Assembly: GCA_021805275.1 (NCBI GenBank) | Contig: JAJZFQ010000265.1 | Coordinates: forward strand, 1 to 8,759 | Direction of reading: 5' to 3' | Source: Pseudomonadota bacterium | GTDB taxonomy: Bacteria; Pseudomonadota; Gammaproteobacteria; Steroidobacterales; Steroidobacteraceae | DNA length: 8,759 bases | Shown: one piece after another, positions 1-7,078 of the stretch | How positions within the stretch are numbered: position 1 is the stretch's first letter | Layout of the letters: the number at the start of each line of letters is the position of its first letter | Position numbers and translations under genes: made by a program | The notes under the pieces: generated by a model | Told to the model about the DNA's origin: nothing | The model's database searches: none | The model's input: the letters and a program-made list of their open reading frames with translations, nothing else

Positions 1-141
1 CTCGGCGGCGCCGGCATCAGCGCCGAATACGCCCCCATCCGCCACATGCTCAACCTCGAGAGCGTCATCACCTACGAGGGCACCGAAACCATCCACCAGC
101 TCTCCGTCGGCCGCGCCCTCACCGGGCGCGGCGCGTTCTAA
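1..141 (+). CDS. gcdH: Glutaryl-CoA dehydrogenase-like acyl-CoA dehydrogenase, C-terminal fragment (5' end outside window)
   Basis: The last 46 codons of an acyl-CoA dehydrogenase, in frame from base 1 to a TAA at 139-141. The visible part is the C-terminal helical domain of the family. It contains RHMLNLESV followed by [19 protein letters not shown], which closely resembles the end of glutaryl-CoA dehydrogenases. In that family the Glu of the YEGT motif (bases 76-78 here) is the catalytic base that abstracts the alpha proton, and the following residues bind FAD at the dimer interface. Glutaryl-CoA dehydrogenase oxidises and decarboxylates glutaryl-CoA to crotonyl-CoA in lysine, tryptophan and benzoyl-CoA breakdown. 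It converges on the iorB-like gene, so it belongs to a different transcript from the rest of the window. Whether it serves the same pathway is unknown. A close acyl-CoA dehydrogenase relative with another substrate cannot be excluded from 46 residues. Confidence 0.8.
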   Translation, partial: LGGAGISAEYAPIRHMLNLESVITYEGTETIHQLSVGRALTGRGAF

Positions 142-146
142 TCGAG

Positions 147-162
147 CACCCTCAGGCGGGTG
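147..162. terminator. Possible weak bidirectional hairpin between convergent genes
   Basis: CACCC at 147-151 and GGGTG at 158-162 form a 5-bp perfect stem with a 6-base loop. It spans the 10-bp gap between the two convergent stop codons and runs into the last codons of the iorB-like gene. There is no T-tract on either side, so it is not a canonical intrinsic terminator. Position is the main argument for it. Confidence 0.2.
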
Positions 163-1705
163 TGGCCGCGTTCAGACGCAGATCCGCGAGTGCCTTGGCC
201 AAAGCCACGCCCTCCTCGTCGGCGAGCGCCGCAGTGTGAAGACAGGCGAGCGCTGCGGCACCGTCCGGGCGTGACGCGAGCGCATCGACCTGCGCGAACA
301 GCATGCTGAAGTTGCGCCAGCCGCGTTCGTGCGTCTCGCCGTATCCCTTGATCAGCCGCTGTGCGCGGGCCAGTTCGATGGCCAGGCGATGATGATCGGG
401 CGTCAAGCGTTCCAGTGTGGCCAACCACTTCTCGATGCGCCGGTCCTCGGTGCGGTACCGCAAGGTGGCACGCCGCCACCGGCGCAGCCCCGCGAGCATG
501 TAGAGCAGCAGAAATCCGCCGAGCGATGTGGTGCGGATGCGCCGCCCGCGGGCGAATCGAGCGAGCCGGGCGGCGATCCGCGGTGAGCGCAGGATCCAGC
601 CGCCGAGTCCCGCCGGCAGCGAATCGGCGATTTCCTGCACGCGCGGATGAACGAATTCCGTGATGCCGACGATCTGCTGTGCGCCGGCGCGCACTTCGCC
701 CCGCACGCGCTCGAAGCGCCCCGCGCGCGTCTTCAGGTCGGCGACCCGGATGGTGTCCTCGAACGTCATCCACAGAGCGAGCGAGCGAGCCGTCGCCTCG
801 CTGAGCGTCCAGGACCCGCTACCGTGGCCGGCCTCGAGCGCGACAATGCGCTTCAACCGCCCCAAATAAAGTGCAGCGTACTCGCGGTCCTGATATTCCA
901 AGGCGCGCCGCACGCCAGCCAAGGCGAGCGGCTGGACTGAGGGCGGCAGCGCTCGCAGCGCCGCGAGCAACGGCTCGAGCGCAGGCACCGCCGCCTGCTC
1001 CGGGAGCGACGGAAGTTCCGGGGCGGCATCCGACGAGCGTGGCCGCGCTGGCACAAGCTCGCCGCGCGCCACGCGCACCGCGTCCTCGAACGCCGCGAGA
1101 TTGGTCTCGACCGCGATCCCGCTGGCGCGTACGGCATGCTCGAACGCGCCGTGACGGAACGGCAGCACACCGCTGCCGCAGATCGCGCCGAGCACCACGG
1201 AACTGATCACGCTGTTGTGACGCTCGGCGAGCTCATTCATATCGAACAACACCAAACGTTTCGCCTGCTCGCTCAGCAGCTTGCTCAGCGCCTGCACATC
1301 GGCAATGCCCTGACCCATCGCACTTTTCTCGGCAATCGCAAAAGTGCGGTGAGAGGAGGCGATAACCGTCGTACGCGCGGGGTCGATGAGTCCGCGCTGC
1401 AGAGCCCGCCCTGCTTCTGCGAGCTCCGATGCCACGACGCAATCGACGTCTCCAGGTACCGGCATTAGCGCCATGACCGGTTCGAGACCGGCGGCCTCGG
1501 CGGCGGCGCGCGGAAAGAATTCCAGATAATAGATCGTCGCGCCAGTGCGCTGGGCCACACCGGGCACGGAAGTCGACTGGGCCAAGTAGCCTTCCGCTTC
1601 CGCGATTTGCACCAGCCAGTCCGCCAGCACACCGCCGCCCTGACCGCCCAGCGCAGCGATCGTCAGCGTGATCGGTCGGATGTCTGTCGTGGTTGCATCA
1701 CTCAT
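152..1705 (-). CDS. iorB: Indolepyruvate oxidoreductase beta-subunit family protein (long form, 2-oxoacid:acceptor oxidoreductase small subunit)
   Basis: A 517-residue protein, probably the small subunit partner of the iorA-like gene just upstream. Residues about 11-220 form the gamma-type domain of 2-oxoacid:ferredoxin oxidoreductases. The glycine-rich loop ALGGQGGGVLADW sits at residues 18-30 and is followed by VPGVAQRTGATIYYLEF, both typical of IorB. Classical IorB subunits are about 200 residues. Here about 290 more residues follow, mostly Ala/Leu/Arg helix-like sequence with a basic stretch (LRRWRRATLRYR) and a late conserved-looking block RLIKGYGETHERGWRNF. I take this to be the C-terminal extension seen in long IorB-family proteins and in fused IOR enzymes; its function is not known to me. 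The start is ATG at 1703-1705. The GGAG of its ribosome binding site overlaps the TAG stop of the iorA-like gene (only 11 bp between the genes), suggesting translational coupling. No membrane segments or Cys clusters are apparent. The substrate is uncertain: indolepyruvate is the family name, but an aryl 2-oxoacid such as isatinate is possible. Confidence 0.85.
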   Translation of the reverse strand: MSDATTTDIRPITLTIAALGGQGGGVLADWLVQIAEAEGYLAQSTSVPGVAQRTGATIYYLEFFPRAAAEAAGLEPVMALMPVPGDVDCVVASELAEAGRALQRGLIDPARTTVIASSHRTFAIAEKSAMGQGIADVQALSKLLSEQAKRLVLFDMNELAERHNSVISSVVLGAICGSGVLPFRHGAFEHAVRASGIAVETNLAAFEDAVRVARGELVPARPRSSDAAPELPSLPEQAAVPALEPLLAALRALPPSVQPLALAGVRRALEYQDREYAALYLGRLKRIVALEAGHGSGSWTLSEATARSLALWMTFEDTIRVADLKTRAGRFERVRGEVRAGAQQIVGITEFVHPRVQEIADSLPAGLGGWILRSPRIAARLARFARGRRIRTTSLGGFLLLYMLAGLRRWRRATLRYRTEDRRIEKWLATLERLTPDHHRLAIELARAQRLIKGYGETHERGWRNFSMLFAQVDALASRPDGAAALACLHTAALADEEGVALAKALADLRLNAATPA

Positions 1706-1716
1706 GCAGCGTTCTC

Positions 1717-3849
1717 CTACAGCGCATCACGGCGCAGGCGCCGCTCGCGCCGCCGCTGCAGCGTGCCGATGACGGCACGGCGTAGCTTGGCCATCACCCG
1801 GTCCCAGGCCGTGGGGTTGTAGAGCAGATCTGCACGGTAGAACGATGGACACAGCACCGCCGCGTGCGCGACCTCACCGCACACGCCGCAGCCGACGCAG
1901 CTGTGATCCACGTGAGCGACCGGATCGGTGCGCAGCGGATCTGGATTCGGCCGGAGGGTGAGGGAAGGGCAGCCAGACAGTCGGATGCAGGAATGATCCC
2001 CCGTGCAGGTATCGGCATCAACCCCGAAACGCTCCTGCACGACGCGCTCGCCCTTCTGGATCGCCGTGCGCGTCAGCGGGCGAATGCGCCGCTGACGATT
2101 CAGCTGACACTCTCCCTCGGCGACGATGATTTTCGGTCCTGGGGCTTCAGTGCTCAGCGCCTCGCGCAGCACGGCCAGGGTACCCTGCATATCATACGTC
2201 TTCGTGCGGCGCACCCACTGCACGCCGACACCCTTCACCGCCGTGACGATGGAATTGTTCCCCTGTCGCCCCGCCCTGACAGCACGAGAGGAGGGTATAT
2301 CCTGTCCGCCGGTGGCCGCCGAGTAATTGTTGTCGACAATGACCGTGACGTCGTCGTGACGATTGAATACTGCGTTGCCGATGCCACTGGTGAGTCCGTT
2401 GTGCCAAAATCCGCCATCGCCCATCACCGCCATGGCACGTCTCCCGCCGGCGCCGCTCAGCGCCGATGCTCCGGCGGAGCCGAGTCCGTACCCCATGATG
2501 CTGTTGCCCATGTTGAACGGCGGTAGCGTCGCAAAGGAATGACAGCCGATATCCGCACTGATGTGCAACGGCCCGATCTGCCGCTGCAGCAACTTCATGG
2601 CAGCAAAGAGCGGTCGCTCCGGGCAACCGGTGCACAGGCCCGAGGGACGCGGCGGGACGAGGTCGGCGAGTCTCTGAGACGGCACAGTGGAACGCGGCGG
2701 TCGCGCCGCGAGGGCCAGCTGCGGAGCCCAGCGCTCCAGCAGTACACAGATTCCCCGGCGCAGGACATCGACGGTGTACTCCCCGGCCATCGGCAGCAGG
2801 TCTTTGCCGAGCAACCGCGTACCGATCTCGTGACGGCGCAAAATCTGGCTCGCTCCCTGCTCAATGAACTCCGGTTGCCCTTCCTCGACCACCAGCACCG
2901 CGCGCTTGCCAGTGCAGAAGCGCACCCATTCGTCCGCGACCAGCGGGTACGTGGCGTTCAGTACATACAACGGTACGCGACTGATACCGAAGACGTCGGC
3001 ACAGCCGAGAATTTGCAACGCCCGCAGCACGCTGTTGTATAACCCACCCTGCAGAACGATCCCGATGTCGTTACGCTCGGCGTCGAGCAACTGGTTCACG
3101 CCGCGCTCGCCGAGGAAGCGCACTGCAGCGGGCAGGCGTTGCTCGATCTTCTCCCGTTCCTGTGCATACGTGGAGGGCGGGAGGATGATGCGCCCGTAAT
3201 CGCGCGAAGGTGACGCCAGCGCATCGGCGCGCGAGAATGTGGGGCGCCGATTGTCCGAGGCGATGAACCGTCCGTACACGTGGCAGGCACGGATGCGCAG
3301 CATCAACATCACCGGAGTGTGACTAGCCTCGGACAACTCGAATCCCTGTTCCACCGCGCGCACGATTTCCGGCAAATGCGGCCGCGGATCGAGCAGCCAC
3401 ATCTGCGACTTCATGGCAAATGCGTGGGTGCGCTCCTGCATGATGCTGGCACCCTCACCGTAATCCTCACCGAGGATGATCAGCGCCCCGCCCTTGACGC
3501 CCGCGGAGGCAAGGTTCGAGAGAGCGTCGGATGCGACGTTCGTGCCCACCGTAGACTTCCAGGTAACGGCGCCGCGCAACGGATAGTTAATGGAGGCCGC
3601 GAGCATCGCCGCAGCGGTCGCCTCGGACGCGCTCGCCTCAAAGTGCACGCCAAGCTCGGCCAAGATGTCCTCGGCGTCAGCCAGCACGTCCATGAGGTGG
3701 GAGATGGGCGCACCCTGATAGCCGCCCACGTATGCGACGCCTGACTGCAGCAACGCCTTGGTGACCGCCAGAATCCCTTCGCCGCGAAACTCCGCGCCCG
3801 CGCCGAGCCGAAGAGACTCCACTTGCTTCGCAAACGAGCGCTCTGCCAT
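1717..3849 (-). CDS. iorA: Indolepyruvate ferredoxin oxidoreductase alpha-subunit family protein (TPP and Fe-S large subunit)
   Basis: A 710-residue large subunit of a thiamine pyrophosphate-dependent 2-oxoacid:acceptor oxidoreductase. The family converts an aryl 2-oxoacid plus CoA to acyl-CoA and CO2, passing electrons to ferredoxin. Domain order: pyrimidine-binding domain about 20-200 (GGYQGAPISHLMD; Glu76 region; WKSTVGTNVASDAL); a transketolase-C-like domain about 265-375; CTGCPERPLF at 406-415; a TPP/Mg-binding domain about 410-560 with GDGGFWHNG from Gly477 and VDNNYSAATGGQ from Val505; and a C-terminal ferredoxin domain about 610-675. The ferredoxin domain has Cys615, Asp618, Cys621, Cys627-Pro and Cys651, Cys654, Cys657, Cys667-Pro. 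The first cluster motif is therefore CxxDxxC rather than CxxCxxC. The loop after the pyrimidine domain reads GEDYGEGASIMQERTHA where classical IorA has a DDPxxxSSQNEQD-like sequence, so this is a divergent subfamily. The ATG at 3847-3849 lies 14 bp after the cyclase-family gene, with only a weak GGCGGG ribosome binding site. It is second in a three-gene leftward operon. Family assignment is firm; the substrate is not. Confidence 0.88.
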   Translation of the reverse strand: MAERSFAKQVESLRLGAGAEFRGEGILAVTKALLQSGVAYVGGYQGAPISHLMDVLADAEDILAELGVHFEASASEATAAAMLAASINYPLRGAVTWKSTVGTNVASDALSNLASAGVKGGALIILGEDYGEGASIMQERTHAFAMKSQMWLLDPRPHLPEIVRAVEQGFELSEASHTPVMLMLRIRACHVYGRFIASDNRRPTFSRADALASPSRDYGRIILPPSTYAQEREKIEQRLPAAVRFLGERGVNQLLDAERNDIGIVLQGGLYNSVLRALQILGCADVFGISRVPLYVLNATYPLVADEWVRFCTGKRAVLVVEEGQPEFIEQGASQILRRHEIGTRLLGKDLLPMAGEYTVDVLRRGICVLLERWAPQLALAARPPRSTVPSQRLADLVPPRPSGLCTGCPERPLFAAMKLLQRQIGPLHISADIGCHSFATLPPFNMGNSIMGYGLGSAGASALSGAGGRRAMAVMGDGGFWHNGLTSGIGNAVFNRHDDVTVIVDNNYSAATGGQDIPSSRAVRAGRQGNNSIVTAVKGVGVQWVRRTKTYDMQGTLAVLREALSTEAPGPKIIVAEGECQLNRQRRIRPLTRTAIQKGERVVQERFGVDADTCTGDHSCIRLSGCPSLTLRPNPDPLRTDPVAHVDHSCVGCGVCGEVAHAAVLCPSFYRADLLYNPTAWDRVMAKLRRAVIGTLQRRRERRLRRDAL

Positions 3850-3863
3850 GGGCCCGCCGGCGC

Positions 3864-4670
3864 CTAGCTCGCCGGCACCAGCGCCAGCACCCGCAAGGGG
3901 CTGCCGGAACCATTGACGATCTTCAGCGGCGGGGCGATCACGATGGCACCGGTCGCGGGCAACTGGTCAAGATTCGTCAAACTGGCGAGCCCGAAGCGGT
4001 TCGACCCGTGCATGATGGTATGACAAGGGAACATCGGCTCGAAAGTCGGTGCCTGTCCGGCATCGGTGCCAACCGTCTCGACTCCGACGCCGAGGATGTC
4101 TCGTTCGCGCGCAAGAAACGGCACGCACTGCGGATGAAGCCCAGGGGTGTGTGCCCCATCTGAGCCGATGTTCAGGAACTCTTTTGCGGCCGTGCGCTTC
4201 GACCAGTCGGTCCGGATCAGCACCCAGGCGCCAACTGGAATTCGCCCATGACGGGACTCCCACACTTCGACATTTTCGCGCGTCAGCAGATAGTCCGCAT
4301 TGGCGCGAACGTTTTCCGACACGTCGATCACGCACGCCGGACCGATGAAGCGCTCGACCGGAATGTTGTGGGTCGCGTTCTGGGGATAATCCCTACCGGT
4401 CACCCAGTGGATCGGGGCGTCGAAATGCGTCCCGGTGTGCTCCCCGCAGGAAATATTGTTCCAGTACCACGCCGGTCCCCGTTCGTCGTAGCGGGAGATC
4501 TCCTGCAGCGCGAATGGCTTCGACGGCGCGAATTGCGGCGGTAGCTGGATCGTGGCCGTCGAGGGGTCCAGCGGCACGGTCAGGTCAACGACTCGAACGG
4601 CACCACCACCCAGCGCTGCTACAAGTTCAGCGAGGACCTGGGACTGGGGGGCTTTGGCAGCAGCACTCAT
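3864..4670 (-). CDS. Cyclase-family metal-dependent hydrolase (isatin hydrolase / kynurenine formamidase superfamily)
   Basis: A protein of 268 residues from the preferred start. The hallmark is HTGTHFDAPIHW, with metal-ligand candidates His78, His82, Asp84 and His88, matching the HxGTHxDxPxH motif of the cyclase superfamily (Pfam family PF04199). Later family features include GVGVETVGTDAG, CHTIMHGSNRFG (His217, His221) and LTNLDQLP. Members hydrolyse cyclic or linear amides using Mn or Zn. Known cases are bacterial kynurenine formamidase (about 210 residues) and isatin hydrolase (about 260 residues, opening isatin to isatinate). The length and the indole-related neighbours favour the second type, but this is inference. 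An in-frame GTG at 4683-4685 would add five residues. I chose ATG at 4668-4670 because GGAG lies nine bases upstream of it, while the GTG has no visible ribosome binding site. There is no signal peptide, so it is probably cytoplasmic. It is the first gene of the leftward operon and is divergent from the flavoprotein gene. Confidence 0.85.
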   Translation of the reverse strand: MSAAAKAPQSQVLAELVAALGGGAVRVVDLTVPLDPSTATIQLPPQFAPSKPFALQEISRYDERGPAWYWNNISCGEHTGTHFDAPIHWVTGRDYPQNATHNIPVERFIGPACVIDVSENVRANADYLLTRENVEVWESRHGRIPVGAWVLIRTDWSKRTAAKEFLNIGSDGAHTPGLHPQCVPFLARERDILGVGVETVGTDAGQAPTFEPMFPCHTIMHGSNRFGLASLTNLDQLPATGAIVIAPPLKIVNGSGSPLRVLALVPAS

Positions 4671-4711
4671 GTCACTTGTCTCCACTTGAGCGAACCGGGC
4701 GGGTCGGGGGA

Positions 4712-4740
4712 CTTATAGTTGACACCTCAAGCATTTGAGA
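4712..4740 (-). promoter_or_regulatory. Possible weak promoter of the leftward cyclase-iorA-iorB operon
   Basis: On the minus strand, TATAAG (4712-4717) could be a -10. A hexamer 17 bp upstream (4735-4740, TCTCAA) is a poor -35 and falls within the palindrome. The transcript would start about 35-40 bases before the ATG at 4670. A weak -35 would fit an activated promoter, or a promoter repressed jointly with its divergent neighbour. This rests on the sequence pattern only. Confidence 0.3.
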
Positions 4741-4747
4741 ATATAAC
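4719..4747 (+). promoter_or_regulatory. Sigma-70-type promoter of the rightward flavoprotein operon
   Basis: TTGACA at 4719-4724 (a perfect -35) and TATAAC at 4742-4747 (one mismatch from TATAAT) are separated by exactly 17 bp. The expected transcript start is about 4753-4755, giving an untranslated leader of roughly 40 bases before the GTG at 4796. A strong constitutive-looking promoter with an inverted repeat in its spacer suggests control by repression. Confidence 0.75.
4726..4739. promoter_or_regulatory. Palindromic operator candidate in the divergent control region
   Basis: CTCAA-GCAT-TTGAG is a perfect inverted repeat with 5-bp arms, lying between the -35 and -10 of the rightward promoter. 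It also covers the place where a -35 for the leftward operon would lie. MarR-family dimers commonly bind short AT-containing palindromes over promoters, and a MarR gene is third in the rightward operon, so it is the natural candidate to bind here. No second copy was noticed elsewhere in the window. Confidence 0.5.
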
Positions 4748-4783
4748 ACAGGCCCTCGGTGAATGCGATACCGCCTGAAGACT

Positions 4784-4789
4784 GAGGAG
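4784..4789 (+). promoter_or_regulatory. Ribosome binding site that fixes the flavoprotein start at GTG 4796
   Basis: GAGGAG lies six bases before the GTG at 4796-4798. The upstream in-frame ATG at 4763 would begin only about nine bases after the predicted transcript start and has no ribosome binding site. The GTG reading also gives the N-terminus expected for an FAD-binding monooxygenase, with the glycine-rich loop starting at residue 8. Confidence 0.7.
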
Positions 4790-4795
4790 ACCGCC

Positions 4796-7078
4796 GTGAA
4801 ACGAGTCGTCTGTGTCGGCGGCGGGCCGGCTGGACTGTACGCTGCCATCTTGCTGCGTAAAGCATTGCCACGCGCCCGGATCGACGTATTTGAGCGCAAT
4901 CGCCCGGATGACACCTTTGGCTGGGGAGTCGTGTTCTCCGATCGAACCATTGACAACTTCCGCCGTGCCGATGCGCCCACACATGCAGCGATCACCGCGG
5001 AGTTCCATCACTGGGACGGCATCGCAATCCACTTTCGCGACCGCACCTTCCTCAGCGGCGGGCACGGATTTTGCGGCCTGGGTCGCAAACGGCTGCTCGC
5101 GCTTCTGCAGGAGCGCGCGCATGAGCTCGGCGTGCAGCAGCATTTCCAGCGTGAAATCGACTGCGACGAGGAATTCGACGATGCCGATCTGATCGTGGCG
5201 GCCGATGGGATCAACAGCAGGACGCGAACCCGCTATGCCGAGGCGTTCGCACCGGAGCTCGACCGGCGCAATTGCCGCTACATCTGGCTCGGCACGACTC
5301 AGCACTTCGCAGCCTTCACCTTCGCGTTCGAGCAGACCGAGCATGGCTGGTTCCAGATCCACGCCTACCAGTTCAGCGATGAGCTCTCGACGGTAATCGT
5401 CGAGACGCGCGAGGAGACCTGGAAGGCCCACGGACTCGACCGCTGCGACACTGCTGGATCGATTGCCTTCTGCGAGCATCTGTTCGCCCGCTACCTCGGT
5501 GGCCACCGTTTGCAGAGCAATGCCACGCACCTGCGCGGCTCCGCGTGGTTGAATTTTCTGCGAGTCAACTGCAAACACTGGTCGCACGGCAAGAGGGTGC
5601 TGATCGGCGATGCGGCGCACACTGCGCACTTCTCTATCGGTTCGGGCACGAAGCTCGCGATGGAGGACGCCATCTCGCTCTCGCAGCACGTGATCTCGGG
5701 TGCGCCGCTCGCCGAAGCGCTGCAGTCGTATCAGAAGGAGCGCAGCCTCGAGGTATTGAAGCTGCAGAGCGCGGCACGCAACCGCATGGAATGGTTCGAG
5801 CACGTCGCACGCTACGCGCAGCTCGAGGCGGAGCAGTTCGCCTACAGCCTGCTCACTGGCAGCCAGCGCATCGGTCACGAAAACCTCAAAGCGCGCGACT
5901 CTCGATTCGTCGAGGGCTTCGAGCACTGGCTCGCCGGGCGTGCCGGCCTCGAGAAGCGGCGCCCGCCGATGTTCCTGCCGTTTCGACTGCGCGGGTTGGA
6001 GCTCGAGAACCGAGTGGTCGTCTCCCCCATGGACCAATACAGCGCCACCGATGGGATGCCCGATGAGTGGCATCTCGTACACTACGGTCACCGGGCACTC
6101 GGCGGGGCAGGACTCATTTATACAGAGATGACCTGCGTCTCGCCGGAGGGGCGCATCACGCCGGGCTGCACCGGTCTGTGGAACGAGGCGCAGCGCGATG
6201 TCTGGCGGAAAATCGTCAGCTTCGTGCATGCCCGCACGCCGGCCCGAATCTGCTTGCAGCTCGGCCACGCCGGCCGCAAAGGATCGACTCAGCTCGGCTG
6301 GCAGAGAATGGACCACCCGCTCGAGCGCGACAACTGGCCGCTCATGGCGCCCTCAGCCCTGCCCTACCTCGACGGTATCAGCGCGACCCCGCAAGAAATG
6401 TCCCGCGCGGACATGGATGCGGTACGCGAGCAGTTCGTGCACGCTGCCCGGCTCGGGGCCGAAGCGGGCTTCGACATGCTCGAACTGCATATGGCACATG
6501 GCTATCTGCTCGCCTCGTTCCTCTCGCCGCTGACCAATCAACGGCGCGATAAATACGGCGGCAGCATCGGCGGCCGGTTGCGCTTCCCGCTCGAGGTCCT
6601 GAATGCGGTGCGCGCAGTGTGGCCCGACGAACGGCCGCTCTCGGTGCGTCTTTCGGCCACGGATTGGGCCGAGGGGGGACTTTCCGACGAGGATCTGCTT
6701 GCGATCGCCCGGGCACTGAAGGCCGCGGACACCGATCTGATCGATGTCTCGACCGGCCAGACTGTCCCCTGGCAGGCGCCCGTGTACGGGCGGATGTGGC
6801 AGACCCCCTTCGCCGACGAAGTGCGCAACGAAATTGGCATCGCCACGCTGGCCGTCGGGAACATCTACGAGTCGGATCACGTCAACACCATCATCGCCGC
6901 GGGTCGCGCCGACCTGTGTGCGGTCGCCCGGCCGCATCTGGCCAACCCGGCCTGGACGCTCGAGGCAGCTGCCCGACAGGGCTACTCGGCGCAATGGTGG
7001 CCGAAACCGTATTTGGCGGGCAAGGCACAGCTTGAACGCAACTTGCAACGCTCGGCAGCAGCCGGAGCCTCGGAGTGA
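4796..7078 (+). CDS. Bifunctional 2-aminobenzoyl-CoA monooxygenase/reductase (salicylyl-CoA 5-hydroxylase/oxidoreductase family)
   Basis: A two-domain flavoprotein of 760 residues from GTG 4796. Residues 1 to about 380 are a class A FAD monooxygenase: [11 protein letters not shown] dinucleotide loop near residue 8, DVFERN at the end of the second strand, DG motif at Asp137-Gly138, and [15 protein letters not shown] around Asp272. From about residue 392 to the end is an old-yellow-enzyme reductase with FMN. It shows [45 protein letters not shown], the substrate-binding pair His565/His568 in HMAHGY, and [14 protein letters not shown]. This fusion and length match 2-aminobenzoyl-CoA monooxygenase/reductase. 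In Azoarcus evansii that enzyme uses O2 and NADH to hydroxylate and then reduce the thioester, producing a non-aromatic oxocyclohexene-carboxyl-CoA. Salicylyl-CoA is an alternative substrate often used in database names. Where YqjM-type enzymes carry Cys near the FMN (SPMC), this protein has Asp413. First gene of the rightward operon; its TGA overlaps the SDR start. Confidence 0.9.
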   Translation: MKRVVCVGGGPAGLYAAILLRKALPRARIDVFERNRPDDTFGWGVVFSDRTIDNFRRADAPTHAAITAEFHHWDGIAIHFRDRTFLSGGHGFCGLGRKRLLALLQERAHELGVQQHFQREIDCDEEFDDADLIVAADGINSRTRTRYAEAFAPELDRRNCRYIWLGTTQHFAAFTFAFEQTEHGWFQIHAYQFSDELSTVIVETREETWKAHGLDRCDTAGSIAFCEHLFARYLGGHRLQSNATHLRGSAWLNFLRVNCKHWSHGKRVLIGDAAHTAHFSIGSGTKLAMEDAISLSQHVISGAPLAEALQSYQKERSLEVLKLQSAARNRMEWFEHVARYAQLEAEQFAYSLLTGSQRIGHENLKARDSRFVEGFEHWLAGRAGLEKRRPPMFLPFRLRGLELENRVVVSPMDQYSATDGMPDEWHLVHYGHRALGGAGLIYTEMTCVSPEGRITPGCTGLWNEAQRDVWRKIVSFVHARTPARICLQLGHAGRKGSTQLGWQRMDHPLERDNWPLMAPSALPYLDGISATPQEMSRADMDAVREQFVHAARLGAEAGFDMLELHMAHGYLLASFLSPLTNQRRDKYGGSIGGRLRFPLEVLNAVRAVWPDERPLSVRLSATDWAEGGLSDEDLLAIARALKAADTDLIDVSTGQTVPWQAPVYGRMWQTPFADEVRNEIGIATLAVGNIYESDHVNTIIAAGRADLCAVARPHLANPAWTLEAAARQGYSAQWWPKPYLAGKAQLERNLQRSAAAGASE

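Noticed and set aside
3864..4670. Classical bacterial kynurenine formamidase (KynB)
   Set aside because: The metal motif is shared, but KynB proteins are about 210 residues and usually sit with kynureninase or tryptophan dioxygenase genes, which are absent here. The possibility is kept open at the superfamily level only.
4763..4795. Upstream ATG start for the flavoprotein (11 extra residues)
   Set aside because: It would start about nine bases after the predicted transcription start with no ribosome binding site, and it pushes the N-terminal glycine loop away from its usual position. GTG 4796 with GAGGAG is preferred.
4727..6316. 529-codon open frame on the minus strand, antisense to the flavoprotein gene
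   Set aside because: Its translation has no recognisable domain and is low-complexity in Arg, Ala and Glu. It lies wholly opposite a gene with complete FAD and FMN motifs. Long antisense frames are expected in high-GC coding DNA.
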